From: Halorarius halobius
GTDB taxonomy: Archaea > Halobacteriota > Halobacteria > Halobacteriales > Haloarculaceae
Direction of reading: 5' to 3'
NCBI RefSeq assembly: GCF_024298865.1
Contig: NZ_CP101161.1
Coordinates: 2,005,227 to 2,069,226, forward strand
DNA length: 64,000 nucleotides
Made by a program: the position numbers and the translations under genes. Under the pieces are notes generated by a model, which was given only the letters and a program-made list of their open reading frames with translations, made no database searches and had not been told where the DNA came from. This document shows, piece by piece, positions 52,176 through 62,635 of the stretch. The first letter of the stretch is position 1. Each line of letters begins with the position of its first letter.

Positions 52176-53173
52176 TGGCCGACGAACAGCAGTTCATCGA
52201 CCAGGGCCTCCAGCGCACCCAGATAGACGAGTTCTTCGCCCAAGAGCTGTCACGGGCCGGCTACGGCGGGATGGACCTCGCCCAGACGCCGATGGGGACC
52301 CAGATCGTCCTCAAGGCCGAGAAGCCCGGGATGGTCATCGGCAAGGGCGGGAAGAACATCCGGAAGCTCACGACCCAGATCGAGGAGCAGTTCGACCTCG
52401 AGGACCCGCAGATCGACGTCCAGGAGGTCGAGGAGCCGGACCTGAACGCCCAGATCGTCGCCGACCGGCTGGCCAACGCCCTCGAGCGTGGCTGGTACTT
52501 CCGGAAGGCGGGCCACACCACCATCGACCGCATCATGGACTCCGGCGCGCTCGGCGCCGAAATCGTCCTCTCGGGCAAGGTCACGGGCGCACGCTCCCGC
52601 GTGGAGAAGTTCAACCGTGGCTACATCAAGCACAACGGCGAGCCCGCCGAGGAGATCGTCGACCGCGGCGACGGTACCGCCGTGATGAAGCTCGGTACCA
52701 TCGGCGTGCAGGTGCGTATCATCCCGCCGAACGCCGAACTCCCCGACGACTTCGAGATCGCCGAGGACGCCGACATCGAGGAGTACATCGAGGAGGCCGA
52801 GGAGGGCGTCGACGACCTGCTCGCCGAGGCCGACGAGGCGCTCGACGACGAGGTCACCAAGGACCGCGACGACCTCGAGCCCGAGGAGCCGGCCGAGCCG
52901 GCCGACGACGTCGCCGAGGAGGAAATCCTCGAAGAGGAGCTCGACCCCGAGGAAGGGGAAGCGCCCACCTCGCCGCCGGACTCCGAGGAGGACGTCGAGT
53001 CCGAACTGGAGGAACTCGAGGAGGAGATCGACGACCTCGACGAGGAGACCGAGGCGGACGCCGAGGAACTGATGGACGAGATGGACGACGCCGCCGAGAG
53101 CGACGAGGCGGACGAGACCGACGAGGCCGACGAGGCCGACGCTGACGACGACACCGAGGAGGTCGACGAGTAA
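52175..53173 (+). CDS. rps3: 30S ribosomal protein S3 (uS3) with long acidic tail
   Basis: 332 residues. The type 2 KH domain is seen in [21 protein letters not shown] (about 55-75) and the C-terminal domain ends near residue 205 with [19 protein letters not shown]. The remaining 125 residues are almost purely Asp, Glu, Ala, Leu and Ser, an acidic tail longer than in most archaeal S3. The start overlaps the rpl22 stop (TAATG). Confidence 0.96.
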   Translation: MADEQQFIDQGLQRTQIDEFFAQELSRAGYGGMDLAQTPMGTQIVLKAEKPGMVIGKGGKNIRKLTTQIEEQFDLEDPQIDVQEVEEPDLNAQIVADRLANALERGWYFRKAGHTTIDRIMDSGALGAEIVLSGKVTGARSRVEKFNRGYIKHNGEPAEEIVDRGDGTAVMKLGTIGVQVRIIPPNAELPDDFEIAEDADIEEYIEEAEEGVDDLLAEADEALDDEVTKDRDDLEPEEPAEPADDVAEEEILEEELDPEEGEAPTSPPDSEEDVESELEELEEEIDDLDEETEADAEELMDEMDDAAESDEADETDEADEADADDDTEEVDE

Positions 53174-53430
53174 TGGCCATCGTTCACGTCGAGGAAATTC
53201 GGGACATGACGCCTGCCGAGAGGGAGGCCGAACTGGAGGACCTCGAGACGGAACTGCTGAACTCGCGTGCCGTGCAGGCCGCGGGTGGCGCCCCGGAGAA
53301 CCCCGGGCGAATCAAGGAGCTTCGCCGCACCATCGCGCGGATCAAGACGGTCCAGCGCGAGGAAGGCGATCTCGACAGCGAGGCTTCGGCCTCGGACAGC
53401 GCGAGCGGCGATAGCCGCGAGCAAGAGTAA
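53173..53430 (+). CDS. rpl29: 50S ribosomal protein L29 (uL29)
   Basis: 85 residues. [41 protein letters not shown] is the two-helix uL29 start (positions 5-45), followed by [18 protein letters not shown] and a Ser/Asp-rich tail. It sits near the tunnel exit. TAATG overlap with rps3. Confidence 0.95.
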   Translation: MAIVHVEEIRDMTPAEREAELEDLETELLNSRAVQAAGGAPENPGRIKELRRTIARIKTVQREEGDLDSEASASDSASGDSREQE

Positions 53431-53432
53431 GT

Positions 53433-53711
53433 ATGGACCCCCGAACCCTGCCCCGACACGAACTCGCCGGCCTCCGCGTGGAGGTCGTCGACTCGCCCAA
53501 CGCCGACCTGGTCGGCGTGAGTGGCACGGTCGTCGACGAGACGACCAACACCCTCGTCGTCGGGACGGGCGACGGGCCGAAACAGGTGCCGAAGGCGGCC
53601 GCGACGTTCCGCTTCCACGTCGATGGCGAGCGCGTCATCGTCGACGGCGAGCGACTCGTCGCGCGTCCGGCCCGACGCACCGAAACCACTGCTACCAGCA
53701 AATGGCGCTAG
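53433..53711 (+). CDS. rnp1: RNase P protein component 1 (p29/Rpp29)
   Basis: 92 residues of Sm-like barrel: LRVEVVDSPNADLVGVSGTVVDETTNTLVV and KQVPKAAATFRFHV are the Rpp29 pattern. It supports tRNA 5' processing by binding the RNase P RNA. Placement between rpl29 and rps17 is the usual archaeal one. It overlaps the start of rps17 by ten bases. Confidence 0.94.
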   Translation: MDPRTLPRHELAGLRVEVVDSPNADLVGVSGTVVDETTNTLVVGTGDGPKQVPKAAATFRFHVDGERVIVDGERLVARPARRTETTATSKWR

Positions 53712-54028
53712 GACTGAACGTATCGGAACCCGAGGAGGCCTGCTCCGACGAGAACTGTCCGTTCCACGGCGAACTCGCCGTTCGCGGACAGACGCTCGAG
53801 GGCACGGTCGCCTCTACCGACATGGAGAAAACCGTCGTCGTCGAACGCGAGTACGACGTCAAGGTACCCAAATACGACCGCCTCATGAAGCGGCGGTCGC
53901 GCGTTTCCGCGCACCACCCTGACTGTCTCGACCTCGCGGTCGGCGACACGGTTCGTATCGCAGAGACACGACCGCTCTCGAAGACGAAGAGCCACGTCGT
54001 CATCGAACGACTCGGAGGTGAGGAGTGA
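53702..54028 (+). CDS. rps17: 30S ribosomal protein S17 (uS17)
   Basis: 108 residues. [17 protein letters not shown] (with Cys14, Cys19, His22) is the archaeal N-terminal extension, and [38 protein letters not shown] is the OB-fold core. The ATG at 53702 overlaps rnp1; its TGA overlaps the rpl14 ATG. Confidence 0.96.
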   Translation: MALGLNVSEPEEACSDENCPFHGELAVRGQTLEGTVASTDMEKTVVVEREYDVKVPKYDRLMKRRSRVSAHHPDCLDLAVGDTVRIAETRPLSKTKSHVVIERLGGEE

Positions 54029-54426
54029 TGCAGGCGCTCAACGCCGACGTCACCCAGGGCCTCGAAAAGGGCTCGCTCATCCGGTGTGCGGACAACACCG
54101 GGGCCCGCGAGCTGAAGGTCATCTCCGTCTCCGGCTACTCCGGGACGAAGAACCGCCACCCGAAGGCGGGGCTCGGTGACAAGATCACCGTCTCCGTCAC
54201 GAAGGGCACCCCCGAGATGCGTCGACAGGTGCTCGAGGCCGTCGTCGTCCGCCAGCGGAAACCCATCCGCCGGCCGGACGGCACCCGGGTCAAGTTCGAG
54301 GACAACGCGGCGGTCATCGTCGACGAGAACGAGGACCCGCGCGGGACCGAACTGAAGGGTCCCATCGCGCGAGAAGTGGCCGAGCGGTTCGGCAGCATCG
54401 CCAGCACGGCGACGATGATACTGTAA
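54028..54426 (+). CDS. rpl14: 50S ribosomal protein L14 (uL14)
   Basis: 132 residues. [23 protein letters not shown] and [24 protein letters not shown] are uL14 signatures at the subunit interface. The ATG at 54028 is used; a GTG three bases upstream is also in frame. Confidence 0.97.
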   Translation: MQALNADVTQGLEKGSLIRCADNTGARELKVISVSGYSGTKNRHPKAGLGDKITVSVTKGTPEMRRQVLEAVVVRQRKPIRRPDGTRVKFEDNAAVIVDENEDPRGTELKGPIAREVAERFGSIASTATMIL

Positions 54427-54428
54427 CG

Positions 54429-54782
54429 ATGACGAAACAGCCAGACAAACAGCGAACCCGACAACGGCGCGCCCCGCTTCACGAGAAGCAGCGGCAGGTC
54501 CGTGCCCACCTCTCGGAGGACCTCCGAGAGGAGTACGGCACCCGGAGCGTCCGCGTCAACGAGGGCGACACCGTCGAGGTCCAGCGCGGCGACTACGCCG
54601 GCGAGGACGGCGACGTCATTGCGGTCGACCTCAAGGACGCGGTCGTCCACGTCGAGGACGTGACCCAGGAGACGGCCGACGGCGAGGAGGTGCCTCGTCC
54701 GCTCGACGCCTCGAACCTCGTGGTGACGGACCTCGACCTCTCGGACGAGAAGCGCGAGGCACGCCTGGAGGACAACGAATGA
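54429..54782 (+). CDS. rpl24: 50S ribosomal protein L24 (uL24)
   Basis: 117 residues. [38 protein letters not shown] is the archaeal start, and the KOW motif is [23 protein letters not shown]. It overlaps rps4e by four bases. uL24 helps start 50S assembly. Confidence 0.96.
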   Translation: MTKQPDKQRTRQRRAPLHEKQRQVRAHLSEDLREEYGTRSVRVNEGDTVEVQRGDYAGEDGDVIAVDLKDAVVHVEDVTQETADGEEVPRPLDASNLVVTDLDLSDEKREARLEDNE

Positions 54783-55480
54783 CGCACCACCAGAAACGAC
54801 TCTCCGTCCCGGACTCGTGGCCGGTCGAGCGCAAGGAGAACACGTTCACCGTGAAGGCCGACGCCGGCCCGCACGGCGAGGCAGGGGTCCCCCTGCTGAT
54901 TCTCCTACGCGACGTCCTCGAGTACGTGGACTCGAAGAAGGAGGCACGGTACGCGCTCGAACAGGACTCCGTCCTCGTGAACGGCCAGCCCATCAGCGAC
55001 GAGGAGCGGCCTATCGGGATGTTCGACATCCTGGCGTTCACCGAGCGCGAGGAGTTCTACCGGGTGTTCCCCGACGAGGGCGGTCGGCTCTCCCTGACCC
55101 CCATCGACGAGGACGCCGCCGGCTCGCGACTCGGCAAGGTCACGGGGAAGCGGCAGGTCCCCGGCGGGGAGACGCAGTTGACGCTCCACGACGGGGCGAC
55201 CCTGCTCACCGACCGCGAGGACATCGACCCGAACGACTCCATCGTCGTCTCGAACGACGACAAGGACGTCGTCGCGCACTTCCCGTACGAGGAGGGTGCG
55301 CTGGTGACCGCCGTCGCCGGCACGCACGCGGGCGACATCGGCACCATCGACGAGATTCAGGTCACCGCCTCGTCGTCGTCGAACAACGTGCTCGTCGAGC
55401 GCGACGAGGGTCGCTTCGAGACCATCGAGGAGTACGTCGTCGTCATCGACGAGAACTTCACGGGTGATGACGATGAGTAG
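54779..55480 (+). CDS. rps4e: 30S ribosomal protein S4e (eS4)
   Basis: 233 residues. [31 protein letters not shown] opens the protein, with the S4-like RNA-binding part ([31 protein letters not shown], about 52-83) and a KOW motif [16 protein letters not shown]. It overlaps rpl5 at the 3' end. Confidence 0.97.
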   Translation: MTHHQKRLSVPDSWPVERKENTFTVKADAGPHGEAGVPLLILLRDVLEYVDSKKEARYALEQDSVLVNGQPISDEERPIGMFDILAFTEREEFYRVFPDEGGRLSLTPIDEDAAGSRLGKVTGKRQVPGGETQLTLHDGATLLTDREDIDPNDSIVVSNDDKDVVAHFPYEEGALVTAVAGTHAGDIGTIDEIQVTASSSSNNVLVERDEGRFETIEEYVVVIDENFTGDDDE

Positions 55481-56003
55481 CGAGAGCGCCGACGCGGAGT
55501 TCCACGAGATGCGCAAGCCGCGCGTCGAGAAGGTCGTCGTCCACATGGGCGTCGGCCGCGGTGGCCGCGAACTCGCGGACGCCGAGGACATCCTCGCCGA
55601 GGTCGCCGGCCAGCAGCCGGTCCGCACGCAGGCCGAGCGGACGCTCCAGGACTTCAACATCCGGGAGGGCGACCCCATCGGCGCGAAGGTCACCCTGCGC
55701 GACGAGGACGCCCGCGAGTTCCTCGAGACGGCCCTGTCGCTCGCGGACATCGACGCGCGCCAGTTCGACGAGACGGGCAACTTCAGCTTCGGCGTCGAGG
55801 AACACACCGAGTTCCCGAGCCAGGAGTACGACCCCGAAATAGGCATCTACGGGATGGACGTCACGGTCAACCTCGTGCGGCCCGGCTACCGGGTCCACAA
55901 GCGCGACAAGGCGAGCCGGCAGATACCCCAGCGACACCGCCTGAACCCCGAGGACGCGGTCGCGTACCTCGAAAGCGAGTTCGGCGTGGAGGTTACGGAA
56001 TGA
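55473..56003 (+). CDS. rpl5: 50S ribosomal protein L5 (uL5)
   Basis: 176 residues. [25 protein letters not shown] and [27 protein letters not shown] are archaeal uL5 blocks contacting 5S rRNA. The ATG at 55473 is preferred to upstream GTG 55464 and ATG 55467 because the usual haloarchaeal start is MSSES. Overlaps rps4e by eight bases. Confidence 0.95.
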   Translation: MSSESADAEFHEMRKPRVEKVVVHMGVGRGGRELADAEDILAEVAGQQPVRTQAERTLQDFNIREGDPIGAKVTLRDEDAREFLETALSLADIDARQFDETGNFSFGVEEHTEFPSQEYDPEIGIYGMDVTVNLVRPGYRVHKRDKASRQIPQRHRLNPEDAVAYLESEFGVEVTE

Positions 56004-56176
56004 GCGAAGCAGATCAGACAGAGACGGGCGAGCAGGCCACGAAGCGGACCGGCCAGCTTCACGAGTGCCAGCGGTGCGGCCGCAAGCAGGGGCTCGTGAG
56101 CAAGTACGACATCTGGCTGTGTCGGCAGTGCTTCCGTGAGATCGCCCGTGACATGGGATTCAAGAAGTACAGCTAA
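56000..56176 (+). CDS. rps14: 30S ribosomal protein S14 (uS14), zinc-binding
   Basis: Only 58 residues, so it is easy to miss. Zinc ligands are Cys23 and Cys26 in [11 protein letters not shown] and Cys41 and Cys44 in [19 protein letters not shown], the archaeal S14 signature. It overlaps rpl5 by four bases (ATGA) and precedes rps8 by two bases. Confidence 0.96.
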   Translation: MSEADQTETGEQATKRTGQLHECQRCGRKQGLVSKYDIWLCRQCFREIARDMGFKKYS

Positions 56177-56178
56177 CG

Positions 56179-56571
56179 ATGGCGGACAACGACCCACTGG
56201 CCAGCGCCCTGTCGGGTATCGACAACGCGGAGGGCGTCGGCCATCTCCGACACACGGTAGAGCCCGCCTCGAACGAAATCGGCTCCGTGCTCGAGGTCCT
56301 CGCGGACCGCGGCTACGTCGACACGTTCCAGTTCGTCGACGACGGGAAGGCCGGGAAGTTCGAGGTCGAACTGAAAGGAGCGATCAACGCCTGTGGTACG
56401 GTCAAGCCCCGCTACTCGGCGGGCGCCGGCGAGTTCGAGAAGTGGGAGAAGCGGTTCCTCCCCGCCCGCGACTACGGGACGCTCGTCGTCTCGACCAGCC
56501 ACGGGATCATGAGCCACTACGAGGCCCGCGAGGAGGGCATCGGTGGCCAGGTGATCGCATACGTATACTGA
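56179..56571 (+). CDS. rps8: 30S ribosomal protein S8 (uS8)
   Basis: 130 residues. DPLASALSGIDNAEGVGHLRHTVEPASNEIGSVL and the C-terminal GTLVVSTSHGIMSHYEAREEGIGGQVIAYVY define uS8, a primary binder of 16S helix 21. Confidence 0.97.
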   Translation: MADNDPLASALSGIDNAEGVGHLRHTVEPASNEIGSVLEVLADRGYVDTFQFVDDGKAGKFEVELKGAINACGTVKPRYSAGAGEFEKWEKRFLPARDYGTLVVSTSHGIMSHYEAREEGIGGQVIAYVY

Positions 56572-56573
56572 CG

Positions 56574-57107
56574 ATGAAGCGAGAACTACAGATTCCGGAC
56601 GACGTCACCGTGACGCAGGACCATCTCGACCTGACCGTCGAGGGGTCCGAAGGCAGCGTCACCCGGCGGCTCTGGTATCCGGACGTCAGCGTCTCCGTCG
56701 CGGACGGCGCGGTCGTCATCGAGTCCGACGCCGACGACGCGAAGACGACGGCGACGGTCGGGACCTTCGAGAGCCACGTCACCAACATGTTCCACGGCGT
56801 CACCGAGGGGTGGACCTACCGCATGGAAGTGTTCTACTCGCACTTCCCGATGCAGGTCGACGTCGACGGCGACGAGGTCGTCATCGAGAACTTCCTCGGC
56901 GAGAAGGCGCCGCGTCGCGTCCCCATCCACGGGGACACCGACGTGGAGGTCGACGGCGAGGAGCTCACCCTCTCGGGACCGAGCATCGAGGACGTGGGCC
57001 AGACCGCCGCGGACATCGAACAGCAGACCCGCGTCCAGGGGAAGGACACCCGCGTCTTCCAGGACGGCGTGTACATCACCGAGAAACCGAAGCGAGGTGA
57101 GGCCTGA
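56574..57107 (+). CDS. rpl6: 50S ribosomal protein L6 (uL6)
   Basis: 177 residues. [36 protein letters not shown] and [29 protein letters not shown] are archaeal uL6. The longer upstream frame overlaps rps8 and is rejected. Its TGA overlaps the rpl32e ATG. Confidence 0.97.
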   Translation: MKRELQIPDDVTVTQDHLDLTVEGSEGSVTRRLWYPDVSVSVADGAVVIESDADDAKTTATVGTFESHVTNMFHGVTEGWTYRMEVFYSHFPMQVDVDGDEVVIENFLGEKAPRRVPIHGDTDVEVDGEELTLSGPSIEDVGQTAADIEQQTRVQGKDTRVFQDGVYITEKPKRGEA

Positions 57108-57913
57108 TGGCAGACGACGACACCGAGGAAGTCGACGCCGAGGAGGAACAGGACGCCGCCGACGAGCAGCAGGCGGCCGACGCCGAAGACGAACAGGAGG
57201 TCGACGCCCAGGAGGAAGGTCCCGAACAGTTGACCGACATCAGCGGCGTCGGCAACGCGAAGGCGGCCGCCCTCGAGGGTGCCGGTTACGAGACCGTCGA
57301 GGACGTGAAAGCGGCCTCCCAGTCGGAGCTGGCCGAGGTCGAGGGCATCGGCAACGCCCTCGCGGCCCGCATCAAGGCCGACGTCGGCGGCCTCGAGGTC
57401 GCCGAGGAGACCGAGGCCGAGGTCGAAGACGAGACCGAGGAGCCCGACGAGGAGGCCGAGGAGGAAGTCGAGACCGAACTCCAGCCCCGCGGGCTGGTCG
57501 ACAAGACCCCCGACCTCTCGGAGAACGAGAAGCGGCTCCTGGCCCAGCGCAAGCGGGTCTCCACCCCGCAGTTCAACCGACAGGACTACCACAAGAAGAA
57601 GCGGACGCCCACCTCGTGGCGGCGTCCCCGCGGCGGCCTCTCCAAGCAGCGGAAGGGCGTCAAGGGGAAGGGCCCGAAGGTGGAGGCGGGTTACCGCACC
57701 CCCGAGGCCGTTCGGGGCCTGCATCCGTCCGGCTTCGAGGAGGTTCACGTCCACAACGTGGACGACCTCGAGGGTGTCGACGGTGACACCGAAGCGGTCC
57801 GCATCGGCTCGACGGTCGGCGCGCGCAAGCGCGAGGCCATCGAGGAGGAAGCCGAGGAGCAGGGCATCCGCGTCCTGAACCCGACGTACGTCGAAGTGGA
57901 GGTCGAAGAATGA
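57107..57913 (+). CDS. rpl32e: 50S ribosomal protein L32e (eL32) with N-terminal acidic/HhH extension
   Basis: 268 residues, about twice the core eL32. Residues 1-40 are acidic, 40-95 form two helix-hairpin-helix units ([39 protein letters not shown]), a second acidic stretch follows, and the eL32 core starts near residue 145 with [29 protein letters not shown]. The HhH extension is a known haloarchaeal feature and may bind rRNA. Confidence 0.95.
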   Translation: MADDDTEEVDAEEEQDAADEQQAADAEDEQEVDAQEEGPEQLTDISGVGNAKAAALEGAGYETVEDVKAASQSELAEVEGIGNALAARIKADVGGLEVAEETEAEVEDETEEPDEEAEEEVETELQPRGLVDKTPDLSENEKRLLAQRKRVSTPQFNRQDYHKKKRTPTSWRRPRGGLSKQRKGVKGKGPKVEAGYRTPEAVRGLHPSGFEEVHVHNVDDLEGVDGDTEAVRIGSTVGARKREAIEEEAEEQGIRVLNPTYVEVEVEE

Positions 57914-58350
57914 CTGACCTGAGTGCACAGAAGCGACTCGCCGCTGACGTCCTCGACGTCGGGAAGAACCGCGTCTGGTTCGACCCCGAGCGACAGGGCG
58001 ACATCGCCGACGCCATCACCCGCGAGGACATCCGCGAACTCGTCGACGAGGGGGCTATCGCCTCCGAAGACGCGAGCGGGAACTCGCGGGGACGTGCCCG
58101 CGAGCGCGCCGAGAAGCGCTCGTACGGCCACCGGAAGGGACAGGGGTCCCGGAAGGGGAAACAGGGCGGTCGCTCCGACGAGAAGGAGGACTGGCAGTCT
58201 CGCATCCGTGCGCAGCGGCGCACGTTGAAACAACACCGCGACGAGGGCGACATCGACTCGTCGGCGTACCGTGAGCTGTACGACATGGCTTCGGGCGGCG
58301 AGTTCGACTCCGTCGCGGACCTCGAACGTTACATCGAGAACAACTACTGA
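57910..58350 (+). CDS. rpl19e: 50S ribosomal protein L19e (eL19)
   Basis: 146 residues. [41 protein letters not shown] and the basic [18 protein letters not shown] block are eL19. Overlaps rpl32e by four bases; two bases before rpl18. Confidence 0.97.
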   Translation: MTDLSAQKRLAADVLDVGKNRVWFDPERQGDIADAITREDIRELVDEGAIASEDASGNSRGRARERAEKRSYGHRKGQGSRKGKQGGRSDEKEDWQSRIRAQRRTLKQHRDEGDIDSSAYRELYDMASGGEFDSVADLERYIENNY

Positions 58351-58352
58351 CC

Positions 58353-58910
58353 ATGGCAACCGGACCACGCTACAAAGTGCCGATGCGGCGTCGCCGCGAG
58401 GCACGGACGAACTACCACCAGAGGTTGCGCCTGCTGAAATCGGGCAAGCCCCGGCTGGTCGCCCGCAAGAGCAACCAGCACACCAGGGCGCAGCTGATCG
58501 TGACCGGACCGAACGGCGACGAGACGGTGGCGAGTGCGACCTCGAACGACCTCGCGGAGTACGGCTGGGACGCCCCGACGGGCAACCTGCCGGCCGCGTA
58601 TCTCACCGGCCTGCTGGCGGGCATTCGCGCGCTGGAGGCCGACGTCGAGGAGGCCGTGCTCGACATCGGGCTCAACACCGCGACGCCCGGAAGCAAGGTG
58701 TTCGCTGTACAGGAAGGCGCCATCGACGCCGGCCTCGACGTGCCGCACAACGACGACGTGTTCGCCGAGTGGGACCGCACGCGCGGTGGCCACATCGCCG
58801 AGTACGCCGAGTCGCTGGACGACGAGCTGTACGCCGGCGACTTCGACGCCACCGAACTGCCCGCCCACTTCGACGAGGTGCGGGAGACGCTGATGGAGGA
58901 CAATGAGTAA
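58353..58910 (+). CDS. rpl18: 50S ribosomal protein L18 (uL18)
   Basis: 185 residues. [40 protein letters not shown] is the 5S rRNA-binding start (positions 3-42), and [24 protein letters not shown] follows. Its 3' end overlaps rps5 by eight bases. Confidence 0.97.
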   Translation: MATGPRYKVPMRRRREARTNYHQRLRLLKSGKPRLVARKSNQHTRAQLIVTGPNGDETVASATSNDLAEYGWDAPTGNLPAAYLTGLLAGIRALEADVEEAVLDIGLNTATPGSKVFAVQEGAIDAGLDVPHNDDVFAEWDRTRGGHIAEYAESLDDELYAGDFDATELPAHFDEVRETLMEDNE

Positions 58911-59538
58911 CAACGGCTGGGAGCCGCAGACGCGGCTCGGACGACAGGTCGCTGAGGGCGATATCACCGACATGCGGCAGGCGCTCGAATCCGGGCTCCC
59001 GCTGAAGGAGCCGGAGCTCGTCGACCAGCTCCTGCCGGGCCTCGAAGACGAGGTGCTGGACATCAACATGGTCCAGCGGATGACCGACTCCGGCCGCCGG
59101 GTGAAGTTCCGGTGTGTCGTCGTCGTCGGCAACCGCGACGGCTTCGTCGGCTACGCGGAGGGCCGCGACGACCAGGTCGGCGGCGCCATCCAGAAGGCCA
59201 TCGACATCGCCAAGCTGAACATCATCGACGTCTCCCGCGGCTGTGGGTCGTGGGAGTGTGGCTGTGGCCGCCCGCACACGGTCGCGCTGCGGACGACCGG
59301 CAAGGCCGGCTCCGTCGAGGTCGAACTCCAGCCCGCTCCGCGTGGTCTGGGGCTGGCCGGCGGTGAGACCGTCCGGCACGTGCTGGAACTCGCGGGTATC
59401 GACGACATCTGGACGCGCTCGTCGGGCAACACCCGGACGACGGTCAACTTCGCGAAGGCGACGTTCAACGCCCTGCGCGCGACGGCCGAGGCGCGGGTGC
59501 CCCAGCGCACGCTCGAACAGCGCGAGGTGATCGAGTGA
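58903..59538 (+). CDS. rps5: 30S ribosomal protein S5 (uS5)
   Basis: 211 residues. [41 protein letters not shown] and [23 protein letters not shown] (dsRBD-like) plus [25 protein letters not shown] are archaeal uS5. uS5 helps keep decoding fidelity and mRNA entry. Confidence 0.97.
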   Translation: MSNNGWEPQTRLGRQVAEGDITDMRQALESGLPLKEPELVDQLLPGLEDEVLDINMVQRMTDSGRRVKFRCVVVVGNRDGFVGYAEGRDDQVGGAIQKAIDIAKLNIIDVSRGCGSWECGCGRPHTVALRTTGKAGSVEVELQPAPRGLGLAGGETVRHVLELAGIDDIWTRSSGNTRTTVNFAKATFNALRATAEARVPQRTLEQREVIE

Positions 59539-60002
59539 TGGAGGCCATCGTCCAACTGCGCGGCGAGGTGAACCAGAGCCAGGGCGTGCGCGACACGCTC
59601 GGCATGCTGAACCTCCACCGCGTCAACCACTGCGTGCTCGTCCCGGAGACGGACACCTACCGCGGGATGATCACGAAGGTGAACGACTGGGTCGCCCACG
59701 GCGAGCCGTCCGTCGAGACGGTCGAACTGCTCGTCGAGACACGGGCCGAACCCGCCGAGGGCGACGCCGACATCGACGACGAGTGGGTCGCCAACAACAC
59801 CGACTACGACGACGTGGCCGCGCTGGCGGCGGCGCTGGTCGACGAGGAGACGACCCTGCAGGAGCAGGGGCTCTCGCCGACGCTTCGCCTGCATCCGCCA
59901 CGTGGCGGCCACGACGGCATCAAACACCCCACGAAGGAGGGTGGGGCCCTCGGGAAGCAGTCGACCGAGGAGATCGACGACCTCCTGCGAGAGATGCGAT
60001 AA
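59538..60002 (+). CDS. rpl30: 50S ribosomal protein L30 (uL30)
   Basis: 154 residues. AIVQLRGEVNQSQGVRDTLGMLNLHRVNHCVLVPETDTYRGMI is the archaeal uL30 start, with the C-terminal RLHPPRGGHDGIKHPTKEGGALG block. The ATG at 59538 overlaps the rps5 stop (TGATG); TAATG overlap with rpl15. Confidence 0.97.
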   Translation: MEAIVQLRGEVNQSQGVRDTLGMLNLHRVNHCVLVPETDTYRGMITKVNDWVAHGEPSVETVELLVETRAEPAEGDADIDDEWVANNTDYDDVAALAAALVDEETTLQEQGLSPTLRLHPPRGGHDGIKHPTKEGGALGKQSTEEIDDLLREMR

Positions 60003-60496
60003 TGACATCGAAGAAACGACGCCAGCGCGGTTCGCGAACGCACGGCGGTGGCTCCCACAAGAAGCGCCGCGGCGCGGGCAACCGGGGCGGGCGTGGACGT
60101 GCGGGCCGCACGAAACACGAGAAGGCGAACTACCCGCCGCAGGGCAAGAAGGGGTTCTCGACGCCCCAGAAGCAGCAGCGGACCGTCGAGACAGTCAACC
60201 TGCGCGAACTCGACGAAGACGTCCCGCTGTACGTCGAGGAGGGTATCGCCGAGGAGTCCGGCGACGGCTACGCCATCGACGCTCGCGACGTGGTCGACGC
60301 CGGCTCCGACGTGGACGTGGTGAAGGTGCTCGCCGGCGGCCAACTCCACGAGAGTCTCGAAGTCACCGCCGACGCGTTCTCCGAGGACGCCGAGGCGAAA
60401 CTGGCGGACGCGGGCGGTGAGGCCGTGCTCACGGAGCACGGCGAACAGCTCGCGGCCGAAGAAGCTACAACCGACGAGGACGACGAGGACGAGTAA
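60002..60496 (+). CDS. rpl15: 50S ribosomal protein L15 (uL15)
   Basis: 164 residues. The basic Gly-rich N terminus (KKRRQRGSRTHGGGSHKKRRGAGNRGG) and VNLRELDEDVPLYVEEG are archaeal uL15, ending in an acidic tail. Its TAA overlaps the secY ATG. Confidence 0.97.
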   Translation: MTSKKRRQRGSRTHGGGSHKKRRGAGNRGGRGRAGRTKHEKANYPPQGKKGFSTPQKQQRTVETVNLRELDEDVPLYVEEGIAEESGDGYAIDARDVVDAGSDVDVVKVLAGGQLHESLEVTADAFSEDAEAKLADAGGEAVLTEHGEQLAAEEATTDEDDEDE

Positions 60497-62007
60497 TGAG
60501 TTGGAAGGAGACCGCCGAACCGGTACTCTCGCGGATGCCCAACGTGTCCCGGCCCGAGGGTCACGTTCCGTTCCGCCGCAAACTGGCGTGGACGGCGGGC
60601 GTCCTCGTGCTGTACTTCTTCCTGACCAACATCCTCCTGTTCGGGTTGGCCGAACGGGGGAGCGACGCGTTCGGTCAGTTCCGGTCCATCCTCGCGGGTG
60701 GACAGGGCACCATCCTGCAGCTGGGTATCGGCCCCATCGTCACGGCCTCCATCGTGCTGCAGTTGCTCGGCGGTGCCGACCTGCTCGGTCTCGACACGAA
60801 CGACCCGCGCGACCAGGTGCTGTATCAGGGCCTCCAGAAGCTACTGGTGGTCGTGATGATCTGCCTGACGGGCCTGCCGATGGTGTTTGCGGGGAGCTTC
60901 CTGCCCGCCAGCGACGCCGTCGCCCAACAGCTCGGCATCGGGCTCGTGGGCGTCAAGTGGCTGATGTTCGCGCAGATCTTCGTCGGCGGTCTCCTCATCC
61001 TGTTCATGGACGAGGTCATCTCGAAGTGGGGCGTCGGCTCCGGTATCGGCCTGTTCATCATCGCCGGCATCAGCCAGAGCCTCATCGGCGGGTTCTTCGC
61101 CACGCCGGGTATCGGGAACCAGACCGGGTTCTTCTACGGCTGGTACCAGATCCTCGTCGGCGAGGCGTCGCTCGGGCCGGTGCTCCAGCCGTCGGGGCTC
61201 CAGCAACTGCTCATCGGCCCCGGCCAGTTGCTGTTCCTGCTGACGACCATCACCATCTTCGTGGTGGTCGTGTACGCGGAGTCGGTCCGCGTCGAGATTC
61301 CCCTCTCGCACGCTCGCGTGAAGGGTGCCCGCGGTCGGTTCCCGGTGAAGCTCATCTACGCGAGCGTCCTGCCGATGATCCTCGTGCGTGCGCTCCAGGC
61401 GAACATCCAGTTCCTCGGGCGCATCCTCTACGCGCAGGCCGGGACGCCCTCGGGCGTCATCGAACTGTTCGGCATGCGGATGCCGTGGCTCGGGGTGTAC
61501 ACGACCTCCGGCGGCACCGCGTCGCCCGTCGACGGGCTGTTCTACTACCTCGCGCCCATCTACTCGTTCCGTGACTGGATGTGGTTCGCCGGGTTCGCCA
61601 CCAACGAGCCCTGGCAAATCATGCTCCGCATCGCCGTCGACCTGACGTTCATGGTGCTCGGCGGCGCGGTGTTCGCCATCTTCTGGGTTGAGACGACCGG
61701 CATGGGGCCGGAGGCGACCGCCGAGCAGATTCAGAACTCGGGGATGCAGATTCCCGGCTTCCGGCAGTCGCCCGGCGTCATCGAGAAGGTGCTCGAACGC
61801 TACATCCCCCAGGTCACCGTCATCGGCGGTGCCCTCGTGGGACTGCTTGCGGTCATGGCGAACATGTTCGGGACCATCGGACAGGTCTCCGGCACGGGGC
61901 TGCTGCTGACGGTCTCCATCACGTACAAACTGTACGAGGAGATCGCCGAGGAGCAGTTGATGGAGATGCATCCGATGATGCGCCAGATGTTCGGCGGCGG
62001 CTCGTAG
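60496..62007 (+). CDS. secY: Preprotein translocase subunit SecY
   Basis: 503 residues, ten helices. The N terminus VLSRMPNVSRPEGHVPFRRKLAWTAGVLVLYFFLTNI, the plug region after it, and YAESVRVEIPLSHARVKGARGRFPVKLIYASVLPMILVRAL (helix 6-7 cytosolic loop, about 256-297) are archaeal SecY. It forms the protein-conducting channel with SecE and SecG. Last gene of the operon; the next gene has its own promoter. Confidence 0.97.
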   Translation: MSWKETAEPVLSRMPNVSRPEGHVPFRRKLAWTAGVLVLYFFLTNILLFGLAERGSDAFGQFRSILAGGQGTILQLGIGPIVTASIVLQLLGGADLLGLDTNDPRDQVLYQGLQKLLVVVMICLTGLPMVFAGSFLPASDAVAQQLGIGLVGVKWLMFAQIFVGGLLILFMDEVISKWGVGSGIGLFIIAGISQSLIGGFFATPGIGNQTGFFYGWYQILVGEASLGPVLQPSGLQQLLIGPGQLLFLLTTITIFVVVVYAESVRVEIPLSHARVKGARGRFPVKLIYASVLPMILVRALQANIQFLGRILYAQAGTPSGVIELFGMRMPWLGVYTTSGGTASPVDGLFYYLAPIYSFRDWMWFAGFATNEPWQIMLRIAVDLTFMVLGGAVFAIFWVETTGMGPEATAEQIQNSGMQIPGFRQSPGVIEKVLERYIPQVTVIGGALVGLLAVMANMFGTIGQVSGTGLLLTVSITYKLYEEIAEEQLMEMHPMMRQMFGGGS

Positions 62008-62124
62008 CTCCGGTCACTGCTCCCCCGTGTTTCTTCCCGACGCCACCGACGAGCCGCGGCAGTCGACCCGATGGCTGGGACGGCGACCGCTGGCTTCTAT
62101 GCCCCGCCCCGAATACGCCGGCGC

Positions 62125-62457
62125 ATGTCGACGCAACTGGCGTGGCTGTTGCTCTTCGTCGCCGGACTGTTCGAGGCCGCGTGGGCCATCGGGCTGGAGT
62201 ACTCGGCGGGGTTGACCCGGCTCCGACCCACGGTGGCGACGGTACTGGCGCTCGCGGTCAGCATGGTCCTGCTGGCGAAGGCGGTCCAGGAGCTCCCGGT
62301 CGGGACCGCCTACGCCGTCTGGACGGGTATCGGCGCGTCGCTGACCGCCCTCCTCGGCATCTACCTGTTCGACGAGCCGGCGACGCTGCTGCGGCTGGCG
62401 TTCATCGGCGTCATCGTGGTGGGCATCGCGGGGCTCCAGATGGTCTCCGCGAGCTGA
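62125..62457 (+). CDS. Small multidrug resistance (SMR) family transporter
   Basis: 110 residues, four helices. The essential Glu lies in LFVAGLFEAAWAIGLEYSAG (about residue 15), and PVGTAYAVWTGIGASLTALLGIYLFDEP is the SugE/QacE signature. The GLEYSAG form after the Glu is closer to the SugE/Gdx group, which exports guanidinium, than to EmrE. The ATG at 62125 has a ggcttctatg box at leaderless distance. Confidence 0.88.
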   Translation: MSTQLAWLLLFVAGLFEAAWAIGLEYSAGLTRLRPTVATVLALAVSMVLLAKAVQELPVGTAYAVWTGIGASLTALLGIYLFDEPATLLRLAFIGVIVVGIAGLQMVSAS

Positions 62458-62635
62458 AACGCCTCGCGGGTGGCCCGTCGTCGTGGCCCGTCGCCCGGAC
62501 GACGCCGGCTCGTGACCGTCGCCCGACGCGTTCGAGTGGCGGTCGGGTCGGACGGCGACGCACCGCCGGTTCCCGGTGGTGGTCCGGGCGGCCCCCGGGC
62601 GCGCAGTTGAAATACTCGCCGTGCGTACAGATAAC

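Noticed and set aside
62008-62060. Intrinsic terminator after secY
   Set aside because: Only a weak pyrimidine tract (gtttcttcc) is present and no clear hairpin, so I do not call it.
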